Under the pieces are notes generated by a model, which was not told the DNA's origin, searched no databases, and worked only from the letters and a program-made list of their open reading frames with translations. Below, in pieces: positions 1 to 8,829 of a stretch of 14,547 bases of DNA. Numbering within the stretch: position 1 is the first letter of the stretch; each line of letters starts with the position of its first letter. The stretch comes from Phycisphaerales bacterium. GTDB taxonomy: Bacteria > Planctomycetota > Phycisphaerae > Phycisphaerales > Phycisphaeraceae. Made by a program: the position numbers and the translations under genes. The stretch covers positions 1-14,547 of the forward strand of contig JAAUTM010000003.1 in NCBI GenBank assembly GCA_012031455.1, given 5' to 3'.

Positions 1-1016
1 GTAAGTTGTCCAATCCTGGATTGAGATAAAATCGACTTTGTTGGGAAACGAACTACAGTAATCGTAATCATGTACAGTTAATAATCGTTCATGTCCGTCA
101 AGTCTTCTAACACGATCTATCCTACTATTAATATATTCTTTGTCGTTTCTTCCATACAACAGCGCCTCTTTCGAAACATCCCAGATAATGTTTGGAAATG
201 CCTGGTATCTTTTTACGATGTAATCGAAGTATCTATTGTCTTCAAGTGAATTGGGGGCAGGCCAATTGACTTGTTTGTTCCAGACATACATCATAAGATG
301 AGCAACAATACCTTGTTCGTTCAAATGTGCAATAACACGGTCAAGATGATTAAAGAATTCAAAGTTGAGAGTAGAAAAATCTGGATTCTCGTTCGTGCCT
401 CCAAATAGACAGTAAGATGGTTTCGAAAAATCATATTTATTGTCAATCTTATCACGTTCACCCCATCTGGCATCGTAGGCATAAACATTCATAACAACCT
501 GGTTAAAACCATTGTTTTGATATGCGACACCATCTCACGAGTACGGGGTATATCAGCTTTGTTCTGGGCATCAAGTGCAAAGAGCCAATCACATTCAAAA
601 GCCAAAAAAAAATAAGGGCTGCCATCTGTGTACTCGAAGCGTGTAGGAATCTGGCGAGATATCTGTACCGGACCTCTAACATTACGGTCTGGATTTAATG
701 CTACATCAATACTTGCCTCTTTACCTGACAGTTCAGGAATGTTAGACAGCGTACTCAACGTCCATACGCCCGGTTCAGGAAGACAGAAGCGTAATACAAA
801 GGTGTTTTCGCCAGTGTAATAACCGGGTACATCCATCGTCCTACCACTGGAAGACCGTAAAATTGCGCCAAATGCTTTATCTAAAGGTGAATCTATATTA
901 GATTTAAGAGTAAAACGTATTTCCATAAACTGCCATTGCTGGCATGTGTATTGTGCGATAGCACCAGGAATGTAAAATTCCAATGCAAACAGATAGATAA
1001 TAATACTTTTATGCAT
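1..1016 (-). pseudogene. DUF5060/DUF4038 glycoside hydrolase (apiosidase-like), frameshifted and cut by the window edge
   Basis: The gene starts with ATG at 1016, preceded by AAGGA six bases upstream. It opens with a signal peptide (MHKSIIIYLFALEFYIPGAIAQ), so the product is probably exported. About residues 25-115 look like the DUF5060 beta-sandwich; the DUF4038 TIM-barrel follows, beginning at DGSPYFFLAFECDW. The first frame stops at 489 after HIKTMVLTRLL. A second frame starting at 510 reads GFNQVVMNVYAYDARWGERD and stays open to base 1. Adding one G at 509-511 joins them as HIKTM-GFNQVV, as expected for the family. The second frame contains PNIIWDVSKEAL, where the family usually carries its acid/base glutamate. 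Known relatives (GH140 and similar) hydrolyse plant or algal oligosaccharides; the substrate here is unknown. Base composition is clearly AT-richer than the neighbours. The remainder lies beyond base 1. Either a recent pseudogene or a sequencing error. Confidence 0.8.
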
Positions 1017-1099
1017 TTGTCGTCCTTATTACATTGCCATATAAACTTAACGCTTGTTACCATCAGCAATACGATTACCAATTTCAGAAGGAATTAGTT

Positions 1100-1127
1100 A
1101 TTAACTATCTTGAAATCACTGTGTCAA
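1100..1127 (-). promoter_or_regulatory. Candidate sigma70-type promoter of the DUF5060/DUF4038 gene
   Basis: On the minus strand TTGACA lies at 1127-1122, followed after 16 bases by GTTAAT at 1105-1100 (4 of 6 matches to TATAAT). This is about 85 bases before the start codon at 1016. A 13-base palindrome, TAGTTA-T-TAACTA (1095-1107), overlaps the -10 box and could be an operator. The region is AT-rich, so chance matches are likely. Confidence 0.35.
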
Positions 1128-1195
1128 TATCACTTGAAACCGACGCTCGAGATTCTAGAGGTTGAGGGTGTCAATTTCATGTCGAAGACTACGGT

Positions 1196-1224
1196 TTTGG
1201 TTATAGCTACGTGCGAAAACCAAA
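1196..1224. repeat. Inverted repeat between the lyase and hydrolase genes
   Basis: TTTGGTT (1196-1202) and AACCAAA (1218-1224) form a perfect 7-bp stem with a 15-base loop, about 50 bases after the lyase stop codon. There is no clear U-tract, so it is at most a weak terminator or an RNA-end stabiliser. A 12-base palindrome, AGATAATTATCT (1251-1262), lies between it and the lyase stop. The rest of the 1017-1271 gap shows no gene. Confidence 0.25.
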
Positions 1225-1271
1225 TGGATCTGATAATTGTATTGCCTTAAAGATAATTATCTATGTATCAT

Positions 1272-3254
1272 TCAGGGCTTCATGGACGCATTATTCCCCC
1301 ATGTCATTGGTGCTTGGATGGGCACCATAGAGACTGGGGTGATTGTTCGGCTGCCGGGGGTTATCACCACGATCAAATCCAACTGACCTGAATCAGTAGC
1401 GAAGGTTTCGAAACCAACCATCACAGTTCCGGGATTGGGGGAATCCCATGCATTTCGAGACGTGGCAGTATCATAGGTCTGCCAGGATTGTGGATCAGGA
1501 GACACATTTCGCATCAGTAACCTAGCATCATCTTGTCGAAGCTTCAATGAATTGCCGTTATTGGCTTCAACGTTACTGCGGGTTACCATGACCCAGCGAA
1601 CTTTGCTACCGGGTTTCAGGCCGGTGAGATGATCTCTTATTAAAACTTCGCCGCTGGGAAGCAATGCGATACCACGATGGGCCGTTTTAACATGATTGGC
1701 ATAAACAGTGCTAAGATCCACAACTGAATGTGGAAACTCCGGCTCAGCAGAGAAATGTATCATCGGTGCGTCACCATTTACTAACTGCAAAGTATCGTCA
1801 ATTACCAAGGTGTTATGGCTTAAGCTGTTTTGACGAAATACCTTCCAACGATCAGAATCCTGTGATCTTCCGAAGAAACTCAGTCCCTGAGATTCAGCTC
1901 GGTAGTAAACCTCAGCGCCCAGATCCGTAGCCCATCGCACACCATCGGCATCCAGCACGAACGAACCGATATCCATATGCCCATGCGGCCGGTCGGGGGA
2001 ACCAGCCTTAAAGGCAACGTATACAGCATTCATATTATCCCAACTTGTGCGATGGATCGAGATAGGTACCTTGTTATTACTAGTCCAGTGTAATGGTAAG
2101 ACATGTCCAGCAGCATTACTTGTGTTAGCCCACAAGAGCATCAATGAAAAGAATCGCTGATGCTTCTTGTTGGGGTTAGTCTCAGCTTGCAAAACACGCT
2201 GTCTGGGAGCTTCCTGACCATACAGCCATTCTGGGTGGTGATACCGTTTAGCAAACCACTCTACAGCCGGTTCACTCAGACGCATCTCAGCTCCATCGGC
2301 ATAATTAAAATACAATCCCGATGGTCCTGTACATAGTGCTGGAAATGAACCCGTTTCTTGAAATCCTGGTGCTAGGTCCAAACCAAACGACGATCCCAGC
2401 ACGGATTCAAGCATGCTGATGATCAATACGTTGTAGGTCGTACCATAGGCCCAGTAGCTCGGTCCTTCCACATACGCGCCGTTCGGTGCGTATTCATTCA
2501 TGACATAAGGCAATCCCGCCAATACCCCCTGCACCGTCTTAAGTGCATAATCCGGATGCTCCTGAATCAACGCCAACGCACCAGCAAGCATACCTCCATG
2601 ACATACCTGATTCCAGTTGGTATGCCCTCGTGCCCATCCCTGATTAAAATCAGGGGCAATAAATATACCCAGGCCTTTATCAATAATGGCCTGTCGAGTT
2701 AGTTGACGTGTTTCCTCGTCCAACTGGTCATACAACCAGTCATAACCGATTGCCATGGCAAAGGTCATTTCTGCGGTATCTAGAAAATGTTTTGGATTCC
2801 AATCTGAAAAACTTGCAATCGCCTTCATTTCCGCAGAAGCACGTTGGACATATGCTTGGTTGTCGGTCAGGTGGTAAGCCATACCAAGTATCAACATGCG
2901 TTTCACAGCCAACTGGGACTGATCCAGCAGCCTTATACCTTCCAATACGCGTTCAACAGGGGGCGCTTTTAGGATCGCATCAGCATGTTGCAAAACATAA
3001 GCGGCATATCGGGCGTGTTCGGGGTCCTTAGCGACACGCTCACGTATATTACGGACATCCTCTGCATTCATCAGTAGTCTTGGTCGGTCCGGACGAATAT
3101 TTGATATGTGATATCTGAGTGTATCTTCTGACACCTGAGGTGGGTAGCTATAGGTGGACGAGACAGTTGTCGCCTCGATCATCTGAGCCTGGATAAGCCA
3201 TGGATGATTTATGACAACCATAATCGTGACCAGAACTATACGAGAAATCAGCAT
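1272..3254 (-). CDS. Heparinase II/III family polysaccharide lyase (secreted)
   Basis: An intact 660-residue protein. It starts with a signal peptide (about residues 1-24, ending WLIQAQ). Residues 50-390 look like the alpha/alpha-toroid domain of heparinase II/III-type lyases, with TNWNQVCHGG at 212-220 and EGPSYWAYGT at 263-272, the latter holding the likely catalytic Tyr267. The C-terminal beta-sandwich begins near 395 and carries RPHGHMDIGSF (His424, His426), WATDLG (Asp444) and SLSHNTLVID (His480). Their order and spacing resemble the catalytic and zinc-binding residues described for Pedobacter heparinase II (His406; His408, Asp425, His464, recalled from memory). Such enzymes cleave uronic-acid-containing glycans such as heparan sulfate, alginate or ulvan by beta-elimination. 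The substrate cannot be assigned. It lies between two broken carbohydrate genes but shows no sign of decay itself. The start is supported only by a weak GGAT upstream. Confidence 0.88.
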   Translation of the reverse strand: MLISRIVLVTIMVVINHPWLIQAQMIEATTVSSTYSYPPQVSEDTLRYHISNIRPDRPRLLMNAEDVRNIRERVAKDPEHARYAAYVLQHADAILKAPPVERVLEGIRLLDQSQLAVKRMLILGMAYHLTDNQAYVQRASAEMKAIASFSDWNPKHFLDTAEMTFAMAIGYDWLYDQLDEETRQLTRQAIIDKGLGIFIAPDFNQGWARGHTNWNQVCHGGMLAGALALIQEHPDYALKTVQGVLAGLPYVMNEYAPNGAYVEGPSYWAYGTTYNVLIISMLESVLGSSFGLDLAPGFQETGSFPALCTGPSGLYFNYADGAEMRLSEPAVEWFAKRYHHPEWLYGQEAPRQRVLQAETNPNKKHQRFFSLMLLWANTSNAAGHVLPLHWTSNNKVPISIHRTSWDNMNAVYVAFKAGSPDRPHGHMDIGSFVLDADGVRWATDLGAEVYYRAESQGLSFFGRSQDSDRWKVFRQNSLSHNTLVIDDTLQLVNGDAPMIHFSAEPEFPHSVVDLSTVYANHVKTAHRGIALLPSGEVLIRDHLTGLKPGSKVRWVMVTRSNVEANNGNSLKLRQDDARLLMRNVSPDPQSWQTYDTATSRNAWDSPNPGTVMVGFETFATDSGQLDLIVVITPGSRTITPVSMVPIQAPMTWGNNASMKP

Positions 3255-3518
3255 TGTATAAATATCCGGTAACAGATGCGTAATGAATTTATAATATCAT
3301 CCATCAATCGGTCCACAGTTCTTCAGTAAGCATGTACGCATCCTGCTGTATAGTATCTATCTATCATTTATCGCAGACATTTCGACAACGTTCGTTCTAT
3401 TTCAACCATAAATTCCAAAGCACATTCAGGGTCCAGTATGTGATTGTTGACTGCTTCATGTCGGGGCCGCCAGGTTATTCAGTTAAACTTTGGGAAGAAC
3501 GTATTTGGGGTCATGCAA

Positions 3519-3533
3519 TTGTATCATATACGA
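3519..3533. promoter_or_regulatory. Imperfect palindrome, possible operator
   Basis: In the gap upstream of the lyase gene (3255-3539), the minus strand reads TCGTAT-ATG-ATACAA, an inverted repeat with one mismatched pair. It resembles the TTGTAT-TG-ATACAA site upstream of the sulfatase but has one more spacer base. It begins just downstream of the stop codon of the broken beta-helix gene. It might be a shared regulator's site, or chance in AT-rich DNA. Nothing else is recognisable in this 285-base gap. Confidence 0.2.
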
Positions 3534-3539
3534 TGAATA

Positions 3540-5128
3540 CTAGGGCTTCTCTGAAACATAAGCACCCGGGTAAAGGCCCCGATCTTTGCTGCGATACTTT
3601 CCATCAAAGTCACGATCAACTTTCATACGGATATCCGTGTGATGGAGATATTCCTTGCTGGCGATATTCTCCAGCTTGGGGTTGGAAGGATTGTATATGC
3701 CTTCCTTGTACTGACTGAAGAGTATCTCTGTCGCAGGCACCAGGATGCTATGATCGTCATTATCAGTTTCCTGCCGCCACTCATCCAATGTCTTGCCTTT
3801 GCGTCCCTGTCGAGCACATCGGAGCATGCTGACCAGTTCCATCACATATCCATTGTGATCAAGTGATAACCCCCGGTATTTTTCTACATTGCCTTGATCA
3901 TTAGACCAGATCAGCGTCATCGGCGTTTCAGGGGCATAAAACAGGGAGTTCCGGATATAGGTTTCACCTGAAAAGCCCATAGATTGGCCATAGTAGTTAC
4001 TGAACGGGCAGCGCCGCTGTGGTCCCGGAGTTGCGGCGGAACTAGGGTCATGTCAAAGATGTGTGTGTTATGCAAATACGTCACATCGTTATTCTCACCC
4101 CCATGATAGTCCGCCATGGCAGTGTTGATGAACAGATTGTTGGCAAACATAATGCCATTGACCCGTGAAGATCCCGGGTGCTTGTAAAATGTGGCATTGC
4201 GTATAATGTTGCGTTCGACCCGGGCAAATTTATTCTGGTGTTCGGGCTCCTTGCGGCGGTAGCTGATGTCGATCGCGCTATCACCAGGCGGTTGATACCA
4301 TCGCTCGAATACATTATTGAAGACCGCCATATCCCCGTGCGACATGATCAGAATTGCATCATGGTTTTTATATTTGGGCATCTCCTTGGAATGATCATGG
4401 AAATATGAATTCTGAATGACCATCCAGCCGGGGTGTCGCGCATAAGGCGTGAAAATCCCGGTGCCGACCATTTTCCCTTCAAATTCATGCTGGATCCCTG
4501 CGGTACCGGAATTGGTCCCATGGTTGATCCAGATACCCCCGCCACAGGTATATTGCCCATCCTTGCTATAGTCAACCCCGGCCACCTCCACGTTATCAAT
4601 GAAGATATCCTTCACCCCTTCAAGACGTAGATGATAAGATTGTGTGCTGCCCGCCAGATAGACATTTCGAACCGTCACCCGGTCAGCCCCTTCAATTCTG
4701 ATGGTGTCCCAGGACCTGAAGTCTCCATCCCCTTGAATGATGACAAGGTTTTCCAGCACGACTTCCTTTGCGTTTTCAACCCGAAACATCGTGGTCTCTA
4801 TTTTTTTTGCTTCCTGATGTGTTCCAGTTGACATGAAGCTGCAGGTTGGAATCACCACCCGGTCTTCGTTTGATCCAGTGCCTCCGTGCCTCCTCGCCAA
4901 TGACCTTGGTTAGCTTGAAGGTGGAAGGGTCTTTGCGAGCGATCTTGTCACCCGTGGGCAGCACGACCAGTCACTTTGATAAGCTTGGGAATACTGCCCG
5001 TGGACAGGGATCAGATCATCCTGCTGGCCGGGTTTATAGTCCTGTGCCTGCGCAGCCTGAATTATAAGCGATGATACAACCGCCACTGCAGCAACTAGAT
5101 GCTTAATAAATCTATCCGTGTCGACCAT
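3540..5128 (-). pseudogene. Secreted parallel beta-helix protein, paralogue of the upstream gene, broken by three frameshifts
   Basis: The start ATG at 5128 has a good GGAAGG ribosome-binding site eight bases upstream and opens a signal peptide (MVDTDRFIKHLVAAVAVV..., ending QAAQA). Three frames together match residues 89-575 of the 5187-7556 protein almost end to end: shared blocks include SYHLRLEGVKDIFIDNVE, YRRKEPEHQNKFARVERN and RMKVDRDFDG. The breaks are: one base missing at about 4965 (SDWS then VLPTGDK); one A too many in the A8 run (plus-strand T8, 4801-4808), between NWNTSGSKK and IETTMFRVEN; and one base missing at about 3969-3977, probably in a T run (LWA then FSGETYIRN). The copy ends at GAYVSEKP and lacks the second domain and PEP-CTERM tail of its paralogue. 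Fold and repeats indicate a carbohydrate-active beta-helix, perhaps a lyase; the substrate is unknown. Tandem duplication followed by decay, or assembly error, are both possible. Confidence 0.8.
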
Positions 5129-5186
5129 TCATATTTCCTTCCCTAGAGGATTACCCGTTGATTGCCTTGTGATGATCTCATCCATA

Positions 5187-7556
5187 CTAATGTCTTGACT
5201 CTCTTCGATAAAGCCCACATGCACCGATGACCAAAAGCATTAGTGTAGCCGGTTCAGGGATGACTTCGGATAGAAACGCGGTGGATATTTCAAACGTATC
5301 CCACTTTTCCCTCCCGGTGGAATAATACATCATACCAAATGCGGTGATATCACCCTCGGGGAGAACCCCCACCAATTCACCAATCTGAATCAGCATGTCG
5401 CTGTTCCCGGTGACCGTTCCATTAAAAAGCAGGTTGTGCCAGAGAGATTCAGGGAAGAAAAGGACCAGTCTCTCAGCGAACTGACTGAAATCGCCCGCAT
5501 AATAAAGGTCATCAACACTTTGGCGCAAGACTTCATCACTGACATACCATTGGTCACCAACCCGCAGGACCACCCGATGCTCATCCCGGAACTGATGGGC
5601 GACATACCAGCTTATTTCATGGATGGTTTTATCAGCCGACCAGGTTGATCGGCGGATGGTATGTTCCTCGGTCCAGAACATCTGCCAGCCATTGCGAAGT
5701 TTGTTCAGGTCAGTGGTATCGACCCATTCCTGCCAATAACCTTTAGATACATTCCCCGAAACAGCTCCCTGAGTTGAATTTACAGGAAGAGCATCAACAG
5801 GACTACCCGTGCCAGTTCGTACATAGTCTTCAGCGGAGGACCGGTTCATCGCGAAGGTTTTGGTAGTTGTGCTGTTGGGGTTGTAGTTGTGTTTGATCCA
5901 GCGGAAATCAGCCATGGTCATGGTTGAATCCGTGTTGTTTGCAAATATTTCCCGGTATTCAACCCCAACGGTCTCGGGTACCGGCTCCGGCTCCGTCCGA
6001 GGGACCTGGAATGAAAATGCCCCGACCGCCAGCACACTGCTCTCACTGCGGAGGTTCCCGTAAAAATCACGATCCACTTTCATACGCGGATCAGCAGGGT
6101 CGAGGAATTCCGGAGTGGCCACATTCAGCCAGGGATTTTCAAGCAGCCGATAATCCCCGTCTACATAAGCTGCGAACTGAATATCTCCGGTTTCCACCAG
6201 CTCGCTGTAAAGGTCGTTGCCAAGAGCATTTCGCCACTCTTGCATGGTGGTATATTCATTGGTGTAGGAACCACTGGGCAACTGGCGACGAACCCAGACC
6301 ACACCTGCTTCGGGAAATGCGTAGAGATTGTTGTCGGTGGTGAAGTTTTCGTATTTTTTGGCATCCGCCTCATTGTTGGACAGAATTACAGTAAACTTAG
6401 TGCCTGGAACATACAATAGATTATTGCGGAAATCGGTGGGGGCGCTGTAATCCCACAGGCTTACCAACCCGCTTGATGCATGATCAAGGCGGTCACGAAG
6501 ATTAGCGGGAGCTTTGCTGATGTCAAAGATATAGGTATTGTTGACATAAGTAACATTGTTGTCATCGTTCTTGTGATAATCCGCCATCCTGGCGTTGACA
6601 AACACGTTGTTGGCAAACAGCAGTTCGTTGGGGCTTCCCGGTCCGGGATGTTTGTATAAGCTGCAGTTTTCAATGATATTGCGTTCCACACGGAACATGT
6701 GGTTCTGGTATTCCGGCTCCGACCGCCGGAAGCCCACATCCAGAGCAGCATCATTGCGATCGTTTTGCAGAAAAGTATCAATCACATTGTTGAAGAAGAC
6801 CCCATCGCCCGGGACCATGAATAGAAAACCATCCTGATTCTTTTTGGTATTGTCGGAACCGATGGCGCCGTGAACGTAGTTATTCTGGACCACCGTCCAT
6901 TCGGGAAGTCGGGCATAGGGGGTGTAGATTTCCTCGCCATCATTTTTCCCGTTATTGACCCACAAACCACCACCCAGCCGGGACTCGCCATCCCCAAAAT
7001 AGTCGATGCCTGCAAATTCAACATTCTCCACAAACACATTTTTCACGCCTTCCAGACGGATATGATAACTGTCCACAGCTCCCGCAAAGTAGGAATTGCG
7101 GATGATGACATTGTCCGCCCCCTCTACCATGATGGTGTGGTATCCCCGGTAGTCGGCATCCATCTGCCGAATCGCCACATTATCAATCACCACCGTGCCT
7201 GCGTTCTGGATGCGAAACAAAGTGGTGCCGGTTTTGTTCGAATCGGTGGTGTTCCATCTGACATCATACGCCAGGTCGGATATGTATACATCCTGATTGA
7301 TAAAAGATTGCTTCTTGTTTTCGCCTTTGATGGACGTAAAGTTGTATTGCGAGAGGTCCTTGGCAGCAATCTCCTTGCCGGTGGGCAGGACCGACCAGTC
7401 GGAGATGTAGGCCCCGGAGTACTGGCCATGCTCAAACATCGGCGTATCCGGGAGCCAGGGGTTGTAGCCCTCGGCCAAGGCCGGGGTGACCAAGGTGGTG
7501 AACAGCAAGCCCATCAAGCTGGCCAGCGGCAATCCTTTACGCATCGGCTGAATCAT
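5187..7556 (-). CDS. Large secreted parallel beta-helix protein with PEP-CTERM sorting signal
   Basis: The frame is open from 7730, but the first codons there are TTG/GTG and lack a ribosome site. I prefer ATG 7556, or 7544, because MRKGLPLASLMGLLFTTLV...PALA is a clear signal peptide; ATG 7640 and 7583 are other options. Numbering from 7730, residues 170-440 are rich in beta-helix turns of the type VIDNVAI, VIIRNSYF, VFVENVEF and LFANNVFV, so a right-handed parallel beta-helix as in pectate lyase-like enzymes is likely. Residues 500-575 close the helix (RMKVDRDFYGNLRS). After a proline/glutamate linker (578-587) comes a beta-rich region (590-820) I do not recognise. The end, VIPEPATLMLLVIGACGLY plus RRESRH, is a PEP-CTERM signal for exosortase processing and surface attachment or release. 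A role in binding or cleaving polysaccharide is inferred. The next gene is a shorter, broken copy. Confidence 0.8.
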   Translation of the reverse strand: MIQPMRKGLPLASLMGLLFTTLVTPALAEGYNPWLPDTPMFEHGQYSGAYISDWSVLPTGKEIAAKDLSQYNFTSIKGENKKQSFINQDVYISDLAYDVRWNTTDSNKTGTTLFRIQNAGTVVIDNVAIRQMDADYRGYHTIMVEGADNVIIRNSYFAGAVDSYHIRLEGVKNVFVENVEFAGIDYFGDGESRLGGGLWVNNGKNDGEEIYTPYARLPEWTVVQNNYVHGAIGSDNTKKNQDGFLFMVPGDGVFFNNVIDTFLQNDRNDAALDVGFRRSEPEYQNHMFRVERNIIENCSLYKHPGPGSPNELLFANNVFVNARMADYHKNDDNNVTYVNNTYIFDISKAPANLRDRLDHASSGLVSLWDYSAPTDFRNNLLYVPGTKFTVILSNNEADAKKYENFTTDNNLYAFPEAGVVWVRRQLPSGSYTNEYTTMQEWRNALGNDLYSELVETGDIQFAAYVDGDYRLLENPWLNVATPEFLDPADPRMKVDRDFYGNLRSESSVLAVGAFSFQVPRTEPEPVPETVGVEYREIFANNTDSTMTMADFRWIKHNYNPNSTTTKTFAMNRSSAEDYVRTGTGSPVDALPVNSTQGAVSGNVSKGYWQEWVDTTDLNKLRNGWQMFWTEEHTIRRSTWSADKTIHEISWYVAHQFRDEHRVVLRVGDQWYVSDEVLRQSVDDLYYAGDFSQFAERLVLFFPESLWHNLLFNGTVTGNSDMLIQIGELVGVLPEGDITAFGMMYYSTGREKWDTFEISTAFLSEVIPEPATLMLLVIGACGLYRRESRH

Positions 7557-7750
7557 GTAGCTGGCAGGGAAGTGATCACCCATATTCGGGCCTAAGGCAT
7601 TAGGGCTGGCGGGATTACTTTGAGGTGCGGCATGGGGCATTATGATTACATCCAGAATACGGAAAACCTGATGGGTCCCGTCAAACGCCCCGCAACGGGT
7701 GGATTGGGCAATCCATCGTGCCACGGTCAAGCGACACGATGGGAACTGTC

Positions 7751-7774
7751 AAAACAAGGGAGAGTGCTCCCTGT
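7751..7774 (-). terminator. Intrinsic terminator after the 308-residue PEP-CTERM gene
   Basis: Read on the minus strand, GGGAG-CACT-CTCCC (7771-7758) forms a hairpin with A/T pairs at its base, followed by TTGTTTT (7757-7751). It begins eight bases after the stop codon of the 8705-7779 gene. It would separate that gene from the beta-helix gene, which must then have its own promoter in 7557-7750; I could not identify that promoter convincingly. Confidence 0.6.
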
Positions 7775-7778
7775 CGAT

Positions 7779-8705
7779 TCAGTGGCTGCGCCGACGAGCA
7801 AAGAGCATCAGGCCACCCATGGCCAGCATGGCCAAAGATGCCGGTTCAGGAACCACTTGGACAAACTGAGCACCGTAGACAACGCTCCTCTGAGTAGCTC
7901 CGAGAGCAGTCAATTTGGTGTGAATAAAATCCACCCACTGATCCGTCGATTCAACGCTGATCCTCAACTTGACATAGTTGTTATCTTCTATCCAGTCATC
8001 TACGCTTGCATTGAATATATTCAATTCCTTGGATGTCGTATCGGGCAAATTACGAGAAGCCAGATTCAACCCAACTTCATTTTTACTCCGATGGGTGGTG
8101 CCGTCTATCCTTGCATTAACAAGCAGATAGACATCCCATTCCCCGGCCTCCAACCCTTTGACACCAAAGCCAAAGGAAAAATAACCAATAGTACCACTGC
8201 CACTTCCACCTACACCTCCTGCAGTCAAGACACTAGCAAGTCCACCCGTGGGATTATAAGCACTACTCCTTATATTATTGGCTTGTATTGGATTATCGTT
8301 AGGATCTATATACCATGTCATTGTGTCAGAGGTACTAGCCTCGTTACGACCAACACGGAGCTTGACATCCGCGGCTGTGCCATCGGCGAAAACCGGCGGG
8401 GTATAAGTGAAATTACTGTTGCCGAGTGAACTGCCATCTTTACCTACATTGACCTTCACCCAGTTGTCGCTGCCCCCCGCCATGCTCGCAAGATCAACGA
8501 GCTGGGCTGGAGCATTGGTTCCCACATAGGCCGGGTCGCCTGGATCGTTGTCCGCATTAAGCGGATCGGTGGGAAAATAATTACCAGTAGATACAGAACT
8601 GCGGAAATCAACCTGAAGAATGGTCGTTGCCGCATCAACCTGGGGTACGATCACCCCGGACAGTAACACCCCTCCAAGACTGATCGTCAAGATACTTCGA
8701 AGCAT
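7779..8705 (-). CDS. PEP-CTERM sorting domain-containing surface protein of unknown function
   Basis: The frame opens at 8747, but ATG 8705 is the likely start: GAGGAGAGG lies four bases upstream and the protein then begins with a clean signal peptide (MLRSILTISLGGVLLSGVIV, ending PQVDA). That gives 308 residues. The mature part is rich in Ser, Thr, Gly and Asp, has no cysteine that I can see, and looks beta-sandwich-like (ILQVDFRSS, GTIGYFSFGFGVKGL, GEWDVYLLVNARIDG). No catalytic motif is evident. It ends VVPEPASLAMLAMGGLMLF followed by ARRRSH, a textbook PEP-CTERM tail: Pro-Glu-Pro motif, transmembrane helix, basic end. It is probably exported, processed by an exosortase encoded elsewhere, and held at or released from the surface. 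It lies between a pseudopilin-like gene and the beta-helix gene, so a role in glycan binding is an inference only. Confidence 0.82.
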   Translation of the reverse strand: MLRSILTISLGGVLLSGVIVPQVDAATTILQVDFRSSVSTGNYFPTDPLNADNDPGDPAYVGTNAPAQLVDLASMAGGSDNWVKVNVGKDGSSLGNSNFTYTPPVFADGTAADVKLRVGRNEASTSDTMTWYIDPNDNPIQANNIRSSAYNPTGGLASVLTAGGVGGSGSGTIGYFSFGFGVKGLEAGEWDVYLLVNARIDGTTHRSKNEVGLNLASRNLPDTTSKELNIFNASVDDWIEDNNYVKLRISVESTDQWVDFIHTKLTALGATQRSVVYGAQFVQVVPEPASLAMLAMGGLMLFARRRSH

Positions 8706-8829
8706 GATGCCTCTCCTCTCTAAAATGGGTTTGAAATACGCGAACATTGTTTCGATCTCACGATTCTTACATTTTGGTTAAAGAGCCGGTGCCTGATGGT
8801 ACAGGCGGGGAAATCATATCCATGAATTA

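Noticed and set aside
3332..3718. Plus-strand frame of 128 codons overlapping the end of the broken beta-helix gene
   Set aside because: Cysteine-rich, no domain, and its second half is antisense to the conserved KVDRDFDG region.
4801..4808. A8 run in the broken beta-helix gene as a programmed slippage site
   Set aside because: The same gene has two further breaks without slippery sequences, so slippage there alone would not give a full-length product.
7557..7730. N-terminal extension of the large beta-helix protein to 7730
   Set aside because: It would start on TTG with no ribosome-binding site and place 58 or more polar residues before an otherwise normal signal peptide.
6870..8429. Long plus-strand open frames (6870-7595 and 7620-8429) antisense to the beta-helix and PEP-CTERM genes
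   Set aside because: Their translations have no domain or plausible start, while the minus-strand frames show signal peptides, beta-helix repeats and PEP-CTERM tails.
8791..8806. Hairpin GCCTG-N6-CAGGC (minus strand) between the pseudopilin-like and PEP-CTERM genes as a terminator
   Set aside because: The stem is only 5 bp and no U-tract follows; read-through is likely.
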